DNA of 64,000 nt from positions 67,060,841-67,124,840 of the forward strand of contig NC_088132.1 in the NCBI RefSeq assembly GCF_036370855.1. The letters run 5' to 3'. Both the position numbers and the translations under genes were made by a program. The notes beneath the pieces were generated by a model, which searched no databases, was not told the origin of the DNA, and saw nothing but the letters and a program-made list of their open reading frames with translations. The stretch is from Dromaius novaehollandiae. Its lineage: Eukaryota; Chordata; Aves; Casuariiformes; Dromaiidae. Below are positions 52,331 through 64,000 of the stretch, piece after piece; the first letter of the stretch is position 1; each line of letters starts with the position of its first letter.

Positions 52331-55300
52331 TTCTTCTTCAAAGAAAAGTAGTTATTTACTATGCAATTTGGAAGGTGCAAAATAATTAAGACCTGAAGCT
52401 ACATATCAAACAATGAAATATTGACCAGTTGCCTCATTCAGTGAGTACAACTGCTGTTTGTAGTATCATGAGTTAGGATTGCTTTAAAAAAATAACACCT
52501 GCCAAAAATATAATTAAGTATTTCTCAATACATACAAACACAATGGGTAAAAGTTAGAGATAAAAATGTTCAAATGAAAAGGAGTATAAAAATCCTTTGA
52601 CTATTAAAAGGAATCATAGGGTACAGGTATACCTGCACGTGGTAAGAAAGATGCCATCAAGGAGCTGACTCTCTTGACTCAGAATCCCACACTGGATTCC
52701 TCCAACACACAAACACCAACTATATGGAAGAACTCTAAAAGAAGTTCGCAGATTGAAGGTGGCAATAAAGTTTTGAACTAGCATGTTATATGTGTGTCTC
52801 AAACCACAAGGAGGAAGCAAGACCAACCTTTCCAGCTGGCATCTGTATTCCTTCACACTCTCAACCAGACAAACTCGTAGAGGAGTACTGGGTAGCAATA
52901 CCTCTCTCACCCACGACCAAATCATCTTATGTGAGATATTTATCTTAATGAACCTCTTTAATTATTGGGAGAAAGTACAGAATGAAGGTCCCATTTATGT
53001 CATTACATTACCATTTTATTATATAGCTTTTGGGAAAATGTTGTTCTTTAATGAGGCATTAATGCTAGCCTTCATAAACATAGTACTTAAAGATTTTCAT
53101 GCACCAACCCTCTATAAATAGCAAGTAATTAATGCTCACTCTATTTGCATATTCTACAGGATATTCATTATAAGCATACTATGATAGAAAGCCTGAGAAG
53201 AAAATACTGTTTGTTTTCCTGGTTCTATCAATTCTGTGAATATTACATTCAATATTTCACAGCTTTTTAATGGCTACATGCAAAACATTCACAGCGAACA
53301 TATGCTATTGCAAATAAACAGATTAAATTCTACAAAAAGTTTACTTATATACACATCCAGATAAACAGGCTTTTTATTAAGTGTTTGACATCTGTGAGGC
53401 TTGACACTACAACCAAAATGTTTGTAAATTTCCAGAGCAAGTACAGTTATCATAAATAATGCTGAAATCTAATAAGAAACTTCAGCATATACGCTTTTTT
53501 TAATATGTTTGCTCAGAGCAACTTTAAATTGTTTTGATACTGTCTTCCACAATAACCCATACCTTATGTATTTGCTGTTTTAGAAAGAAAATAGGTTTAA
53601 AAACGGGTGAGCTTAGCTGAGGCAACAGGTAACTGTATATGTGTTCTAAAGCCAGTGGTCCACACAGACTGAAATTACTCCAGTTCACTGCTCTTGAAGA
53701 GGAGGATTGGATCTCAAGTTTTGCAGCTCTAGGCAATACGTATTCAATCATAACATTAACAGAACATTAACTTCAGCCTACCTTTCTATTTCCATAAACT
53801 CAATGACTCTAGAATTTTCCTGAAAGGAGTTCTATATCCTAAACCTAGATCATTTTAGACAAAAACAATTGTTTTTAATCTTTCTTATGCTTTGCTGGGA
53901 TGGACAAACCAAATCTGGCAAAAGGAGCAAATCAGTCAGCTTCCCTCTGCTGGCTTTTAACACATACTAATAGAATGGATCAAGGAAAAACAAAAAGTTC
54001 CCACTAGTATATTCACACCAAATAACTGTTTCAAAGTTGAGGTTTTATAAAAATATACATCATTACTACTAACTGCAAGGATGACTTCTGCTGACCTCTT
54101 CCCACAGAGCACTACCATTCTTACCTGACCCTCCCCTGTTCCCCGAGTGGTTCAGCAGAATTTCTGTTCTTAAATGAGTCCCTGGTAAGTGTATACGATG
54201 AGGATCCTCTACAAATGCTACTGAAACGCAATGCTGTACTGACAAGATATAATATTCAACCCATGGATTTGACTTGTCGACATAAATATCTCACAACCTC
54301 ATAATAGTTCAGTTCCAAAAAGTCATTGTTTCTCCCTTTTGTTACTAGCTTTGAAGTTGATTGGAAAAATCTGCACATCTCATTTTCAAGCTCTTCAGTT
54401 TAGCAAGAGGGGTAAACAAACAACCCCCCCCCAAATTTAAAATACCATCTTTGGTGGAGCCTATTCCAGCTCTGCATTATGTATTTAAACCCTCGTTTGA
54501 GTATTTCTAACACACAAGAAATCCTTTGATACACATTTCTGCCCTAAATATTTAAGTTATTAATACCTGGTTCTGCCACACAAATGTCATTTTTACATAC
54601 AATGCAGAATGACAGCTAGTACAGATGGCTGAACATTCAATTGGATTTCATGTCTGTGAGGTAACAATTTTGTTCAAACTCAAACCCAAAGGTTTCAAAC
54701 TGATCTCATCATCATCTTCCCACAGAAGCCTTTTTCCTTTTTGCTGACACAGTCCTGGATTTCTAGGCATCATTCTTGTAATGTCTTCGGGGAACAATGC
54801 CATTTCTGGAGGTTTTATCTGCTGCCCTCTCCCCTCTCCAGCAGGTTACGCGACCCAACGCGACCCAACTGGCAAACTCTAACGACAGACAAAAGGTCCT
54901 GGTACACTAACCTCCTTTGGCAGGAGTGGGGAAGCTACATCTCAGTAACATGTCACTAGTATACCTTCTCTGTCTTTAACAGTACTGTTTTTCAGGGACA
55001 GACCTGACATATTTTTGATAGTGGGTTTTTTTTGGTTTTTTTTTGGCACAGGGGAAAGCCTTCACAAGGGCATATCACTTTTTAAGCAAAATCTTCTACA
55101 ATTCTCTATTTTACCTGTTTTAGTCTGCTCTTCTTTTGTTACAGCACTGAGATACGATTAATTCCAGCAATGTCCAGAATCCCTGATCATTCAATTCTAG
55201 GCTGTATTTAAGTAGCTTATACATATTTGATTAAAGCCCAAACATTTCTTCCTTCCAGTACATTTAATGCAACACGTACAGCCAGAGTCGGAGTCATTTC

Positions 55301-57016
55301 ACTAACTGCCTGAAGAATTCTCTTACCACCACGTAAAGGTATTTTTATGCTGTCTCTCACACTTCTCTGGCATTTTCTGGAACAGTCTACTGCAATGTTC
55401 AGAGAGATAATATCATTAAAATTGGGTCTTGGCTGAGGCTCACCAGCTGTTACTGACCCAGAGCAGGAAGAATTATCAAACTAAATGTTTGAACTAAACA
55501 TCAAAGAAATAGCACAGCTTTCACAAGCGCCTGAGGTACGGGGCCCTTTTAGAAGGCACCAAACATTTCAGCAGCAAGCATAGGTCCGGTCTAATGCGAG
55601 GGCCTCATGAGACCTTTGGTTTCCATCACACCTTTGGGAAATATATCCTAGCATTCCTCTGCGAATATCGCGCTACCTTACAACACAAATACACCCAGAA
55701 AGAGGCCATCTGCTCATACCACATCATGGAGATACCAGAGTACATGAATGACGTCAATTTATGTCGGAATATTGAACCAGAATAATAAATAGATGTTGAA
55801 ATCTTTGTTGTTCCTGAAGTGACAGATCATTGCCAGAGCAAGATTCACATCAAATTAAAACTGTTGATAATATAGATGAAATCATTTAAAACATTACTGA
55901 AGTTCCTGGTGTAGTCATTTATTTGTATTACCTGTTCACCCACAGGAAAATAAAACCTGTAACTAATTTAAAGCTTTCATGCTTTCTGCATCAAAAAAAC
56001 ACTCCTTGAAAACAGGCAGGCCAGACAACATAAACAGAGGACACTGAACTTAAGCATTCCTATGAGGAAAAACAGTTCAAGAGAGCGCTGACAGTTAGAA
56101 AGCAGAAACTTGTCATTCAGAAGTGTCAGGTCAGACGTGGAAGAGCTTAGGGGCTGGGGAATAGGTTATTTGCACATGAATAAATGTGAGCAACCGCTAT
56201 CATACCTTTTCATGGCATTTTATCAACATTTCAGTTCTATCTAAGATGAACAGGATAGTTGTTAATCTGGAAAAGAATAGATAAGTAGGGTGTCAAAGCC
56301 TAACAAATTAAAAACCAGAAATTAAATTTTCTTCAGATCCATGATTTCCTGACGTATTTTCTTCTCGCAAGCACACCTTAGAGGTAGATTAGATTTAAAT
56401 GAAATCTTCGAGCTAAGATCAGATTCAATTGCAAACTTATTCTAAAGAAATCTGTTGCTCTGTGAATTCAGAATATTACTCAGAGCCATTTCACTTGGAA
56501 AACACCACCTCTTTGCACTGCCTTTGTGAGACTGTTTCTGTAATTGCACTGCTATAGATCCAGACAAGATTCTCTCAGAACTGCAGTTTAAGCAAAGAGT
56601 ATCAAATCAACCTGGTATATTTTCTGATCAAACTTGTTTGCTATCTGACAACAAAATGAGTAATTTCTCCTCTTGCTAGAAAGGCCTGCAAGCACCTTGT
56701 TAGCTGGTGCAAAGTGATCACTGTGACATCCTAGGTAAGCTCACTGTCAAGTACCTTATGGCTCGAGATGGAAGAGAATGCACCAGGATATACTAGAGCA
56801 ACTCTTCACTGTCTAATGAAGAGGAACAAGACATCTGAGTTGGCTTTCTGGAATATTTCAGTACCATCAGGGCAGTGATCAGTGTCTTGTCCAATATACA
56901 ATTCTCTTTTTGTTTGTTTTTAGATGAATAAACACTTTTATCTGTGGATATTATGTTTCTGAGTAGGCATGAAATTCAAACTATATTAGCTTCCTGCACT
57001 AATAGGCCGAAACAAA
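52331..57016. other. Intergenic, no gene seen
   Basis: Short chance ORFs only (longest 112 codons at 52783-53121). A 9-nt poly-C lies near 54424-54432 and a direct repeat of GCGACCCAAC at 54850-54869. Confidence 0.55.
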
Positions 57017-57030
57017 ACACACACACACAC
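57017..57030. repeat. (AC)7 microsatellite
   Basis: Seven perfect AC units flanked by A-rich sequence. Confidence 0.9.
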
Positions 57031-57264
57031 AAAAACAGCTACCAGCTGATCCAGGCTATTGGAGGGAGACCAGGTAAATAAGAACATTAGAATGAGAAGA
57101 TGATATTAGAACAAGCCATCTGTATTGTAAACATTGTTTAGAAAAGCAAAAACAAACTAGTGCTGTTAATTGTATGTCCAAAAGATTCAGTAGTGCTGCT
57201 TGATTATCTGTACCATAAAGCCATCAAAAGTACATGGTTGAAAACCCCTCAGATATTTTATAAG

Positions 57265-57295
57265 CAAAAAAAAACAAAAACAAAAACAAAAAAAC
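57265..57295. repeat. (CAAAAA)n simple repeat
   Basis: An imperfect array of C followed by 5-8 A. Confidence 0.9.
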
Positions 57296-57560
57296 ATCTT
57301 GGAAAGATGAGCAGTGTTTCTCATATCTGCAATTTATAAACTATACTTTATAGTCTGTGAAGGCCTGCATGACTGAAGAACAAAATATTTACATTTTTTT
57401 TTTCTGCAAATGAGAATTACATAAAACAGAACTTTGAAAAATAAATGTTTCACTTCTGATTTTCAGCACAATTAGCTGCAGTTAGTGGCAGGGCAAAATT
57501 TAATTAAATAATTTTGCAAAAGCCTACAGAGTTTTGCTAATTTGTTTCTTATCCCTGGCC

Positions 57561-57611
57561 AAAAAAAAAAAGAAAAAAAAAAAAAAGAAAAAAAGAAAAA
57601 AGAAAAAAAAA
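57561..57611. repeat. A-rich purine tract, 51 nt
   Basis: Poly-A broken only by single G residues at irregular spacing. Together with the two preceding arrays it makes a repeat-dense half kilobase. Confidence 0.9.
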
Positions 57612-59319
57612 GTCAGTCCTCAGCCAGTGCCACTGTGAAGAGTTATATAAATCTCAATAAGGTAAATCATCACAGGTAGAAACAGAACTAAGGACAAGGA
57701 CTGGGTTAAAGTTTTCTGGTTGAAACACAGTGTTTTGCAAATACAGTGTTCCCATCTCACTGAGAACTTATGGTAAAAGAAAGCATGAAAGGAGGAAAAA
57801 AGTCACTTCAGTGAAGTTGGAATTTCCTGGTGTGATATTCAAATTTCTGTTTCTGTTTTAATTCCAGGCATTCTTTCAAAAGAAATTTCATTCTGTATAA
57901 TACAAAAAGTAAAGATGAAAAAAAATTAGCATTTAATTTCCTCAGAAATGTTTTAACACAAGATGACTTTTTAAAAATTCTGTTTTATGAGAAATGTCAA
58001 GAACTAAGTAACAGATTCTCCACAAAACCAAAAGCTCAATATTATGTGCAGACAACAGGGTTTCTGGTGTCTAATATTCAGTTCTTTCAGGCAGAGGTTG
58101 AATTTATTTCCACTTATTACCTAGAAAAAATGTTTGGTTTTCTTAGTCTCCTACCTTCCAGGGGTCCTGCTACCACCTTGCAATGAATAAGTTATTATCT
58201 TAATTTGCAACAGCTATTATTTCATCAGGTAAAAAGCCCTAGTATAAGCCCTATAATAAAATTAGGTTAGGCAACCCTTTCCAAAAGTTTTATTTACACA
58301 TTGGGTCAGAGTAGTGGTCCCATTAGCAATGATTACAGGAGAGCTCAGTACAATATTGGTAATCACCTTTGAGTAGTTGTTTCTTGAATAATCAGAATAA
58401 ATAAGCTCATCGGACATTAAGGAAAAGCACATCGTACTTTATACAGGGCCAGTGAGAGGGCTTAGCTAAGGTCCCAAGTACATGCTACTGCACTATTAGT
58501 TGCTGCCTCAATTTTTTTTTTTTTAAATTGAAAGCTAATCTGGCAGGGATCCAGTTTCCAAAGCACTAACTTTTCTATAGAAGTCATTCTGACCCTGAAC
58601 GTGGAAACACGCCCACGCATATTCAGAAAGAGCCAGAGAGACTCGCTTATACAAAGGTTCCTGCAAAAATATTGCTGATGTTCAGATACACAGCCTCCTA
58701 GAGCCTGTTCATTTTATTAGTAATCTTCTCTCTCAACATTTTGAAGGCTGAAAATAGAATAAAAGGGAGACATTTCATCATTATTTTAAGCCTATTTCTC
58801 TAGTTCTTTTAGACAGCTAGAAAAAAATCAAAAATGATGAAGTATACAGCAAAAATCATTAAGGAGACCACTTATATTGAAATGCCCTGCTAATTACATC
58901 ATGCCAACTGCAAATAAATTTTCAGTTTTGGATTCCTGCCAGCAGCAGTTTCTGGTAGGCCCAAAATAATATCTTGTTGAATTATGTTTCAAGTTAAGTT
59001 TTTCCACATTTAAAGCCACAAAGACATCTTCGGCCATATTTTTAAAGTCAAAAAACCCCCCACAACCCACCAATGGTTCAGATTATCAGTTCAAATAAGC
59101 ATGCAGCAACTGGTTTAAATAACGGTACCAATGTAAATTAAGCTGGAATCACTCTGGCATGCAGATAAAGCCCAGTTCCACCTCCCCACCCTCCTCTTTA
59201 GTCTCATCGCCCAGGAGTGCTGTAGTAAGTACACAAGGCTATTTAGTCTTCTAAGTCACTACTCTGGTTTCCAAAGAAAATGAATTCTATGGGAATGTGT
59301 GCCCATGATCCTGTCATAA
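57612..59319. other. Intergenic, no gene seen
   Basis: AT-rich, with a 13-nt poly-T at 58512-58524. No gene or recognisable transposon. Confidence 0.6.
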
Positions 59320-59547
59320 CCTTTGAACACTCTGGCAAAGGTCAGCCATAGCTGATTGATAGAAAAATAATGAAGTCACAAATAGTCGGTGAAAACCAGT
59401 CTTCCTGTGCTCCTGCTGTGGGAAAACTGCTCAGCTCATCGCCCACTTAATATCAGGGAACCCAGGTGGGAGGAAGAGCTTATAAATGCCCCAGCCATAA
59501 AAAAAGCTTTGACCAGAGCTCACACCTTTGACCTGTTAACCTTTGAT
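59320..59547. promoter_or_regulatory. Cluster of CAAAG-type motifs, possible enhancer
   Basis: Five CTTTG/CAAAG sites fall within 228 bp (59320-59327, 59336-59341, 59507-59514, 59525-59533 and 59540-59547). The last two bracket GTTAAC. Such motifs fit TCF/LEF sites, and those followed by ACC or preceding GTCA also fit nuclear-receptor half-sites. Function is inferred only from motif density. Confidence 0.25.
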
Positions 59548-61158
59548 ACATAAGAAACAGGGCTTACTTCAGACCACTATTTATGGCACGATTTTATTCC
59601 TTTTCCCTTCTGTAGACAACAGAAGAAAGCTTTATTTACTTACTTGCTTTCTTCTTACAAAAGAGACAGGGTAAAAGAACAAGAGATCAATGAAGTCTGC
59701 TTCGAGCATACACTAATCCTGCAATTCTTTATATATTTACCCTACCACATTGACAATCGAAATCTTCCCACATTACTGTATCTGTCAAGTTCTCAGGTAT
59801 TTGACCCCTTTGGCTGAAAGGTTCAAAATTATCTTATTTTCATTCACTGCCTGGATTTTTTTTTTTTTTTAATTTCCAAAGATACCTTTTCCACAGGCCT
59901 TGATATTAGAGATTTTTCTCAGACATTAGGCATTTTTGTCTTCTTAGGTAAACCTCAGACCAGTCAGCCATTGGAAGTGTTGCACAATACATTCATCTAT
60001 TTGACAGTGCTCATCAAGCCTTTTTAAATTTACCACAGACAGTTATGTTTGCACCTTAGAGTGATTTGGGGTGCTTTTCCCCCACCAAATTATCTAATTT
60101 CTCTTGCAGTCACCAAAGGCTTGAAAAAACATGTGTATTTAAACCTCTGTCCTAACTAAGAAAAAAAGAAAAAATGTGCTGTGCATAAAGGTGGAAGTTC
60201 ATGTGAGAGCTGCTATTTGGTTAGCAAACTCTCGTATTTTAGGATTTTCTCAGCTGCTCCATATAATCTCTTATTTCATACTGCTACTGATAACCTTAAC
60301 TTCAATGGGAGATATGAAGCTACACAGTTTTTAAGAACAGTTTCTCTAATCCTTTCCTCTACGATGGGGATTTTCGCTTTCTATCAGAGGTCTTCTTTCT
60401 TACGTACCAGGACTTTGGTGATTTTCAAAATGTGAGAGTTCAAAAAATCAGACTGTTTCTACCTGATACATCCTCCCAGAGAACACATTCAGTGCTGTAG
60501 GCCTTTTCTTTCCTCTCAGTTCTGTTCACTCTTTTCATTTTATTTTTTATGTTCCTATTTTCATAATGGAATAATCATATCTATGTTAAACTTGCAAGCT
60601 TAACTAGATTTCTGAATGAATTACAGGAATACTAGCCTCAGGTTCAGCAAACCCACTTTACAAAGCTGCTTTTGTTCAAAGTAAAAGAGTTAAGATCTTT
60701 CACCTTCTCATTTTTTAAGCGGACTATTAAAAGGAGGGCGATCTATTCAAATATCTCAAAGAAATACACAGAAATAACCTTTACACAGAAAACAGAAGTC
60801 CTTACTAATTAGGACAAAAATCACTTCCAGTGTACCTTCAGCAAAGGGCAGATCTTGGTTAAGCATATCTTTGTTCTGTAAAAGAGAAGGAAGTAGGGTA
60901 ATTAAGGACTTGATAGGTTCTGCTTAACTCTTCAGTCATATCTGTTACTCTCCAGAGGTCCCTAAATTCTCAGCTCATTAGTCAGCCTCTAACCTCTCAC
61001 ACCTCGGGCTTCACAGCTGAGGAGCCGGAATTCACTATAACACTGAGCTTTGTCATAAAATGAATTAGGCTATTACCGTTACCATTACTGAGTTACAGAT
61101 GAACAGTTATTTACATATATGTGCACACAGAGGGAAACTCATTCATGTGACATCCGTA
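59548..61158. other. Intergenic, no gene seen
   Basis: AT-rich, with a 15-nt poly-T at 59856-59870. An 84-codon ORF at 60181-60435 lacks any recognisable similarity. Confidence 0.6.
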
Positions 61159-61217
61159 ACTCATTCCTACGCACCCCACCAGCACAACCTCCACGACTCA
61201 TTCCTACGCACCCCACC
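61159..61217. repeat. Two-copy tandem repeat, 37-bp period
   Basis: ACTCATTCCTACGCACCCCACC occurs at 61159-61180 and again, identical, at 61196-61217, separated by a 15-bp spacer. Confidence 0.85.
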
Positions 61218-62544
61218 GACAGGACATGCTGGAATACTACGAAGGATCATACAAGCAATAAACGCTGCAAAATCGCACTAAGTTTTAGAGAGCAGCTGGC
61301 TATAAATGTTAAAAGAGCCTATAAGTGATAGCAAGTTGGAACCATTGCTGTATATAATAACGGATTTTTAATCAATTGACCAAATTATCCAAAGAGTTGA
61401 AAAGCTAGGTTATAAAACTTAAGAAAAAGGGAGAAAAGTGCTGAACAAACTCTCCTCAGTTAAGCTGCTACGATCCCATACAGGGCAATAGGATTGTGAA
61501 AGAAAAAAGAAAGAACAGAACTGTACTATGCCACTGTGTTCCATATCCGCCATTCATTGCGATAAAATATTGTTCATCTTTCAAAGAAAAACAAAAACCC
61601 TTCAAGCTTCATCGACTATTTGAAAATTTCTAGTGCCTTATACATTACCTAACTTTAAAATTCAGAATCCAACAAGAGAAAAATACTAACAATAGTCATT
61701 CTTGAATATATCTGAGACGTTATGACAAATAACTGTCTTCAGAGACCTGGGTGATTAAACTGTATTTGCTTTTTCCTGCTAAGCTGTACTAAGACAGCTA
61801 CAAATATAGCCATTGCTTTTTCACATAGGCAACTGCTGGATTTTTCAGTGATGCCACGCACAAGCAAAGATAGCCTATGTAATCATAAACAGGAGAGAAA
61901 ATTGATCCATAAGATGTTTTAACAGTTAAGACAGGAACAGTACAATGAAGCACATTTAAAAACCCTTTCCTACCAATATTCAACACATCGTTGCAGACAG
62001 CAATATCAGGAACCTGAGAAGCCTCAGCAAAAGAGAGCAGAAAGGCTATCATGTGGCTAAGTGCCCTTGTTTATGCCAAGAGATACAAGAAATACAAAGG
62101 GTAATATCAGATGGCCAGGATCACTTTTATTTACTTCGTGTATGAGCCCTAACAACCTGAGACTGGTTTCAAATTAACCTCAAATAGGCACTTGAACTGG
62201 TGTTTTCTATACGCAGCAGTACACCAAAGCATAAGCTTAAGCGAAGGAATTAAAATATATTATCAAGGTTAATATTGGTACTGTTATTCATAAATAACAG
62301 TATAGAATTTACATTGTTCAGTTTAGCATGATTCAAAAAAAGATTTACCTGTGCTCAAAATGAAAGCCATCTGATGAACGTATGCAAAATGCAAATCAAA
62401 CTGAAATCAAATGCAAAACATGCTGAGATCATTAACAAATGGCTCGTTCTCACTTCATCCTTTTGACAAGATTCTGGTTCCACTAGAGATGCAATAATTT
62501 AAAGTCCGATTTATTTATTTAGGAGACAAAAAAAGGGAGTCGCA
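61218..62544. other. Intergenic, no gene seen
   Basis: AT-rich with no recognisable features. Confidence 0.6.
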
Positions 62545-62637
62545 ACCTGAGCAACTTACATTGACCCTGCTTTGAGCAGGGAGGTTGGACTAGATGACCT
62601 CCAGAGGTCCCATTCCACTTCAGCTATTCTATGATAC
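62545..62637 (+). mobile_element. CR1 LINE 3' end, 5'-truncated
   Basis: Contains CCTGAGCAACTTACATTGAC, CCTGCTTTGAGCAGGGAGGT and TGGACTAGATGACCTCCAGA, ending in TATTCTATGATACC. This is the standard CR1 terminus, sense to the + strand. Confidence 0.88.
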
Positions 62638-64000
62638 CTATAGCAGCATTACAAATACAAATATATTTGCAGATACATGGATAAAAAAAATATTTTTTTA
62701 ATTTTAAGAATATCCATTAAATCTAATAAACATTTGAAAGAGTCTGAAGTCATTCACACTGCTGAAAGTTTCCAGCAATTTCAGACTGTTACTCAGAGTT
62801 TTACATTTCAAACTCTTTTTCCATCTATATCTCCTGTTAGCTTTATTTCAAACCAAGTGACCTTCTTGGTGCTTCATAAAGAAGACCAGAAACTTACTGG
62901 CTCCCCAAAGACAAATTGAGACTTTTGCAAAATCCAGGGTGTAGTTTTGTGTAAGCCAGGGACCCTGTCTATTGGGACTGACTCTACATCAACTCCTTTC
63001 CAATAAGTAAAATTGCTAACAAAAGAGTAGTATTCCATTGGCTTATATCAGAAAAGCATTTAGTCAAAGTTTTTGATTTGGTCTTGTTATGGTAAGATAT
63101 ATTTCTTTCTGCATGAACAAATAAATAAGGAGAGTACAAATAAAACAGAATGCTTACAGAGAAAGAAGAGACAGTATTTGTTCCCTTTTCTATATAACTT
63201 TATAGCTGTAAGGGCTTGGAAATAAGATTTGCTTTCATACTTTTTCCACCCTGCACAGCACTGAGAATGAGACCTTTTAGGACAAAACATGTCTCAAATC
63301 ACATAAAGAAATAGCATCAGTAGTTTTTTTATTGCTAAAAATAGGATAAAGGTAATTTAGTCAAAGACTGGAGATCATTATTTAGGCTAGGCAAATTAGA
63401 ACGAGTTTCTGCACCAGCATCAGCCCCCCCGAAAAATGAATAGCGCCTTTAAGCTGTTATTTGGATCACTTCTTTAGATGAAGGACAAAATCCACACTTT
63501 ATAAACTCTTTAGGGCCTAAAAGTAGGATTTGGTCCCCAGCACATTTACGTGCTTGGGGAATCCTTAGAGTCTTTGGGGTGCAGACAGTTTTGTTGAATG
63601 CTCTCTCCAACACAGGCAGAATTTGGGTAGCCTCCACCTTGCTCAAACAAAAGGAACTGAAGCAGAAAGTGGCAAGTCCTTCTTTTTCAGTTTTGTTAGA
63701 GAAAGCAACAGCATTTTGCAGTCTGAGACACCGTAGGGCTGTTCAAACCTTCAGAAGAAACCTACCTACATACAGTGTGATCCTACAAAGTCAGTATTCA
63801 ATACAGGCTCATTTTGTGCTAGACTCACTGTATCTGTGCAGCAGGGAAATCAGCTCCCCCTTGATTTCTAAGATTAGGAGAGTTAATAGATTTACTTGAA
63901 AGGCAGAACTTTAAATAAAAGGTTAGATCCAGCCTAGGGCTCTTCCTCAGAAGCTGCTGAAGGAGCATGAGTGATTCTTTCAAACAAATTTAAGTAGTTA
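62638..64000. other. Intergenic, no gene seen
   Basis: AT-rich, with chance ORFs only (longest 106 codons at 63579-63899, no recognisable domain). Confidence 0.55.

Noticed and set aside
1..64000. CRISPR arrays, operons, phage or prokaryotic defence systems
   Set aside because: The sequence is vertebrate genomic DNA with spliceosomal introns; no regularly spaced repeats or gene clusters are present.

Overview
The window looks like vertebrate nuclear DNA, most probably from a bird (another sauropsid cannot be excluded). The evidence is a CpG-island promoter, a multi-exon gene with compact introns, sparse interspersed repeats, and 3' ends of CR1 LINEs, with no Alu, L1 or B-type SINEs seen. There is no sign of prokaryotic or organellar sequence: no operons, no long ORFs, no CRISPR.

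One protein-coding gene can be supported. It lies on the + strand from about 0.5 to 24.5 kb and is embigin (EMB), a basigin/neuroplastin-family membrane glycoprotein. I assembled ten coding exons, all joined in frame (895-970, 6373-6459, 8604-8693, 10007-10096, 12006-12180, 13480-13568, 17387-17514, 18715-18997, 19261-19294, 21177-21234). They encode 369 residues: a signal peptide, an extended N-terminal segment made of three similar ~30-residue exon cassettes, two Ig domains, one transmembrane helix carrying the family's buried glutamate (E317), and a short cytoplasmic tail. One intron uses a GC-AG splice pair. A 3'UTR intron and a long 3'UTR exon ending near an AATAAA at 24495 are likely but less certain.

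The most interesting structure is inside the gene. Exons 2, 3 and 4 have the same size and phase and share a P-x-[ML]-T-T-[QR] start. Intron 1 and intron 2 also carry a diverged copy of the same ~850-bp block. Together these suggest that the embigin N-terminal stalk grew by tandem genomic duplication.

From 24.5 kb to the end (about 39.5 kb) I find no convincing gene. This AT-rich intergenic stretch holds CR1 fragments (49.98, 50.23-50.95 and 62.55 kb), an old degenerate CR1/L3-type reverse-transcriptase fragment (32.56-33.42 kb), a MIR-like SINE relic (52.2 kb), simple repeats, a CpG-rich patch (48.6-48.9 kb), an 81-nt inverted repeat (41.08 kb) and some motif clusters that could be regulatory. 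I see no new multi-gene system; the locus is an ordinary vertebrate one with an unusual exon-duplication history.
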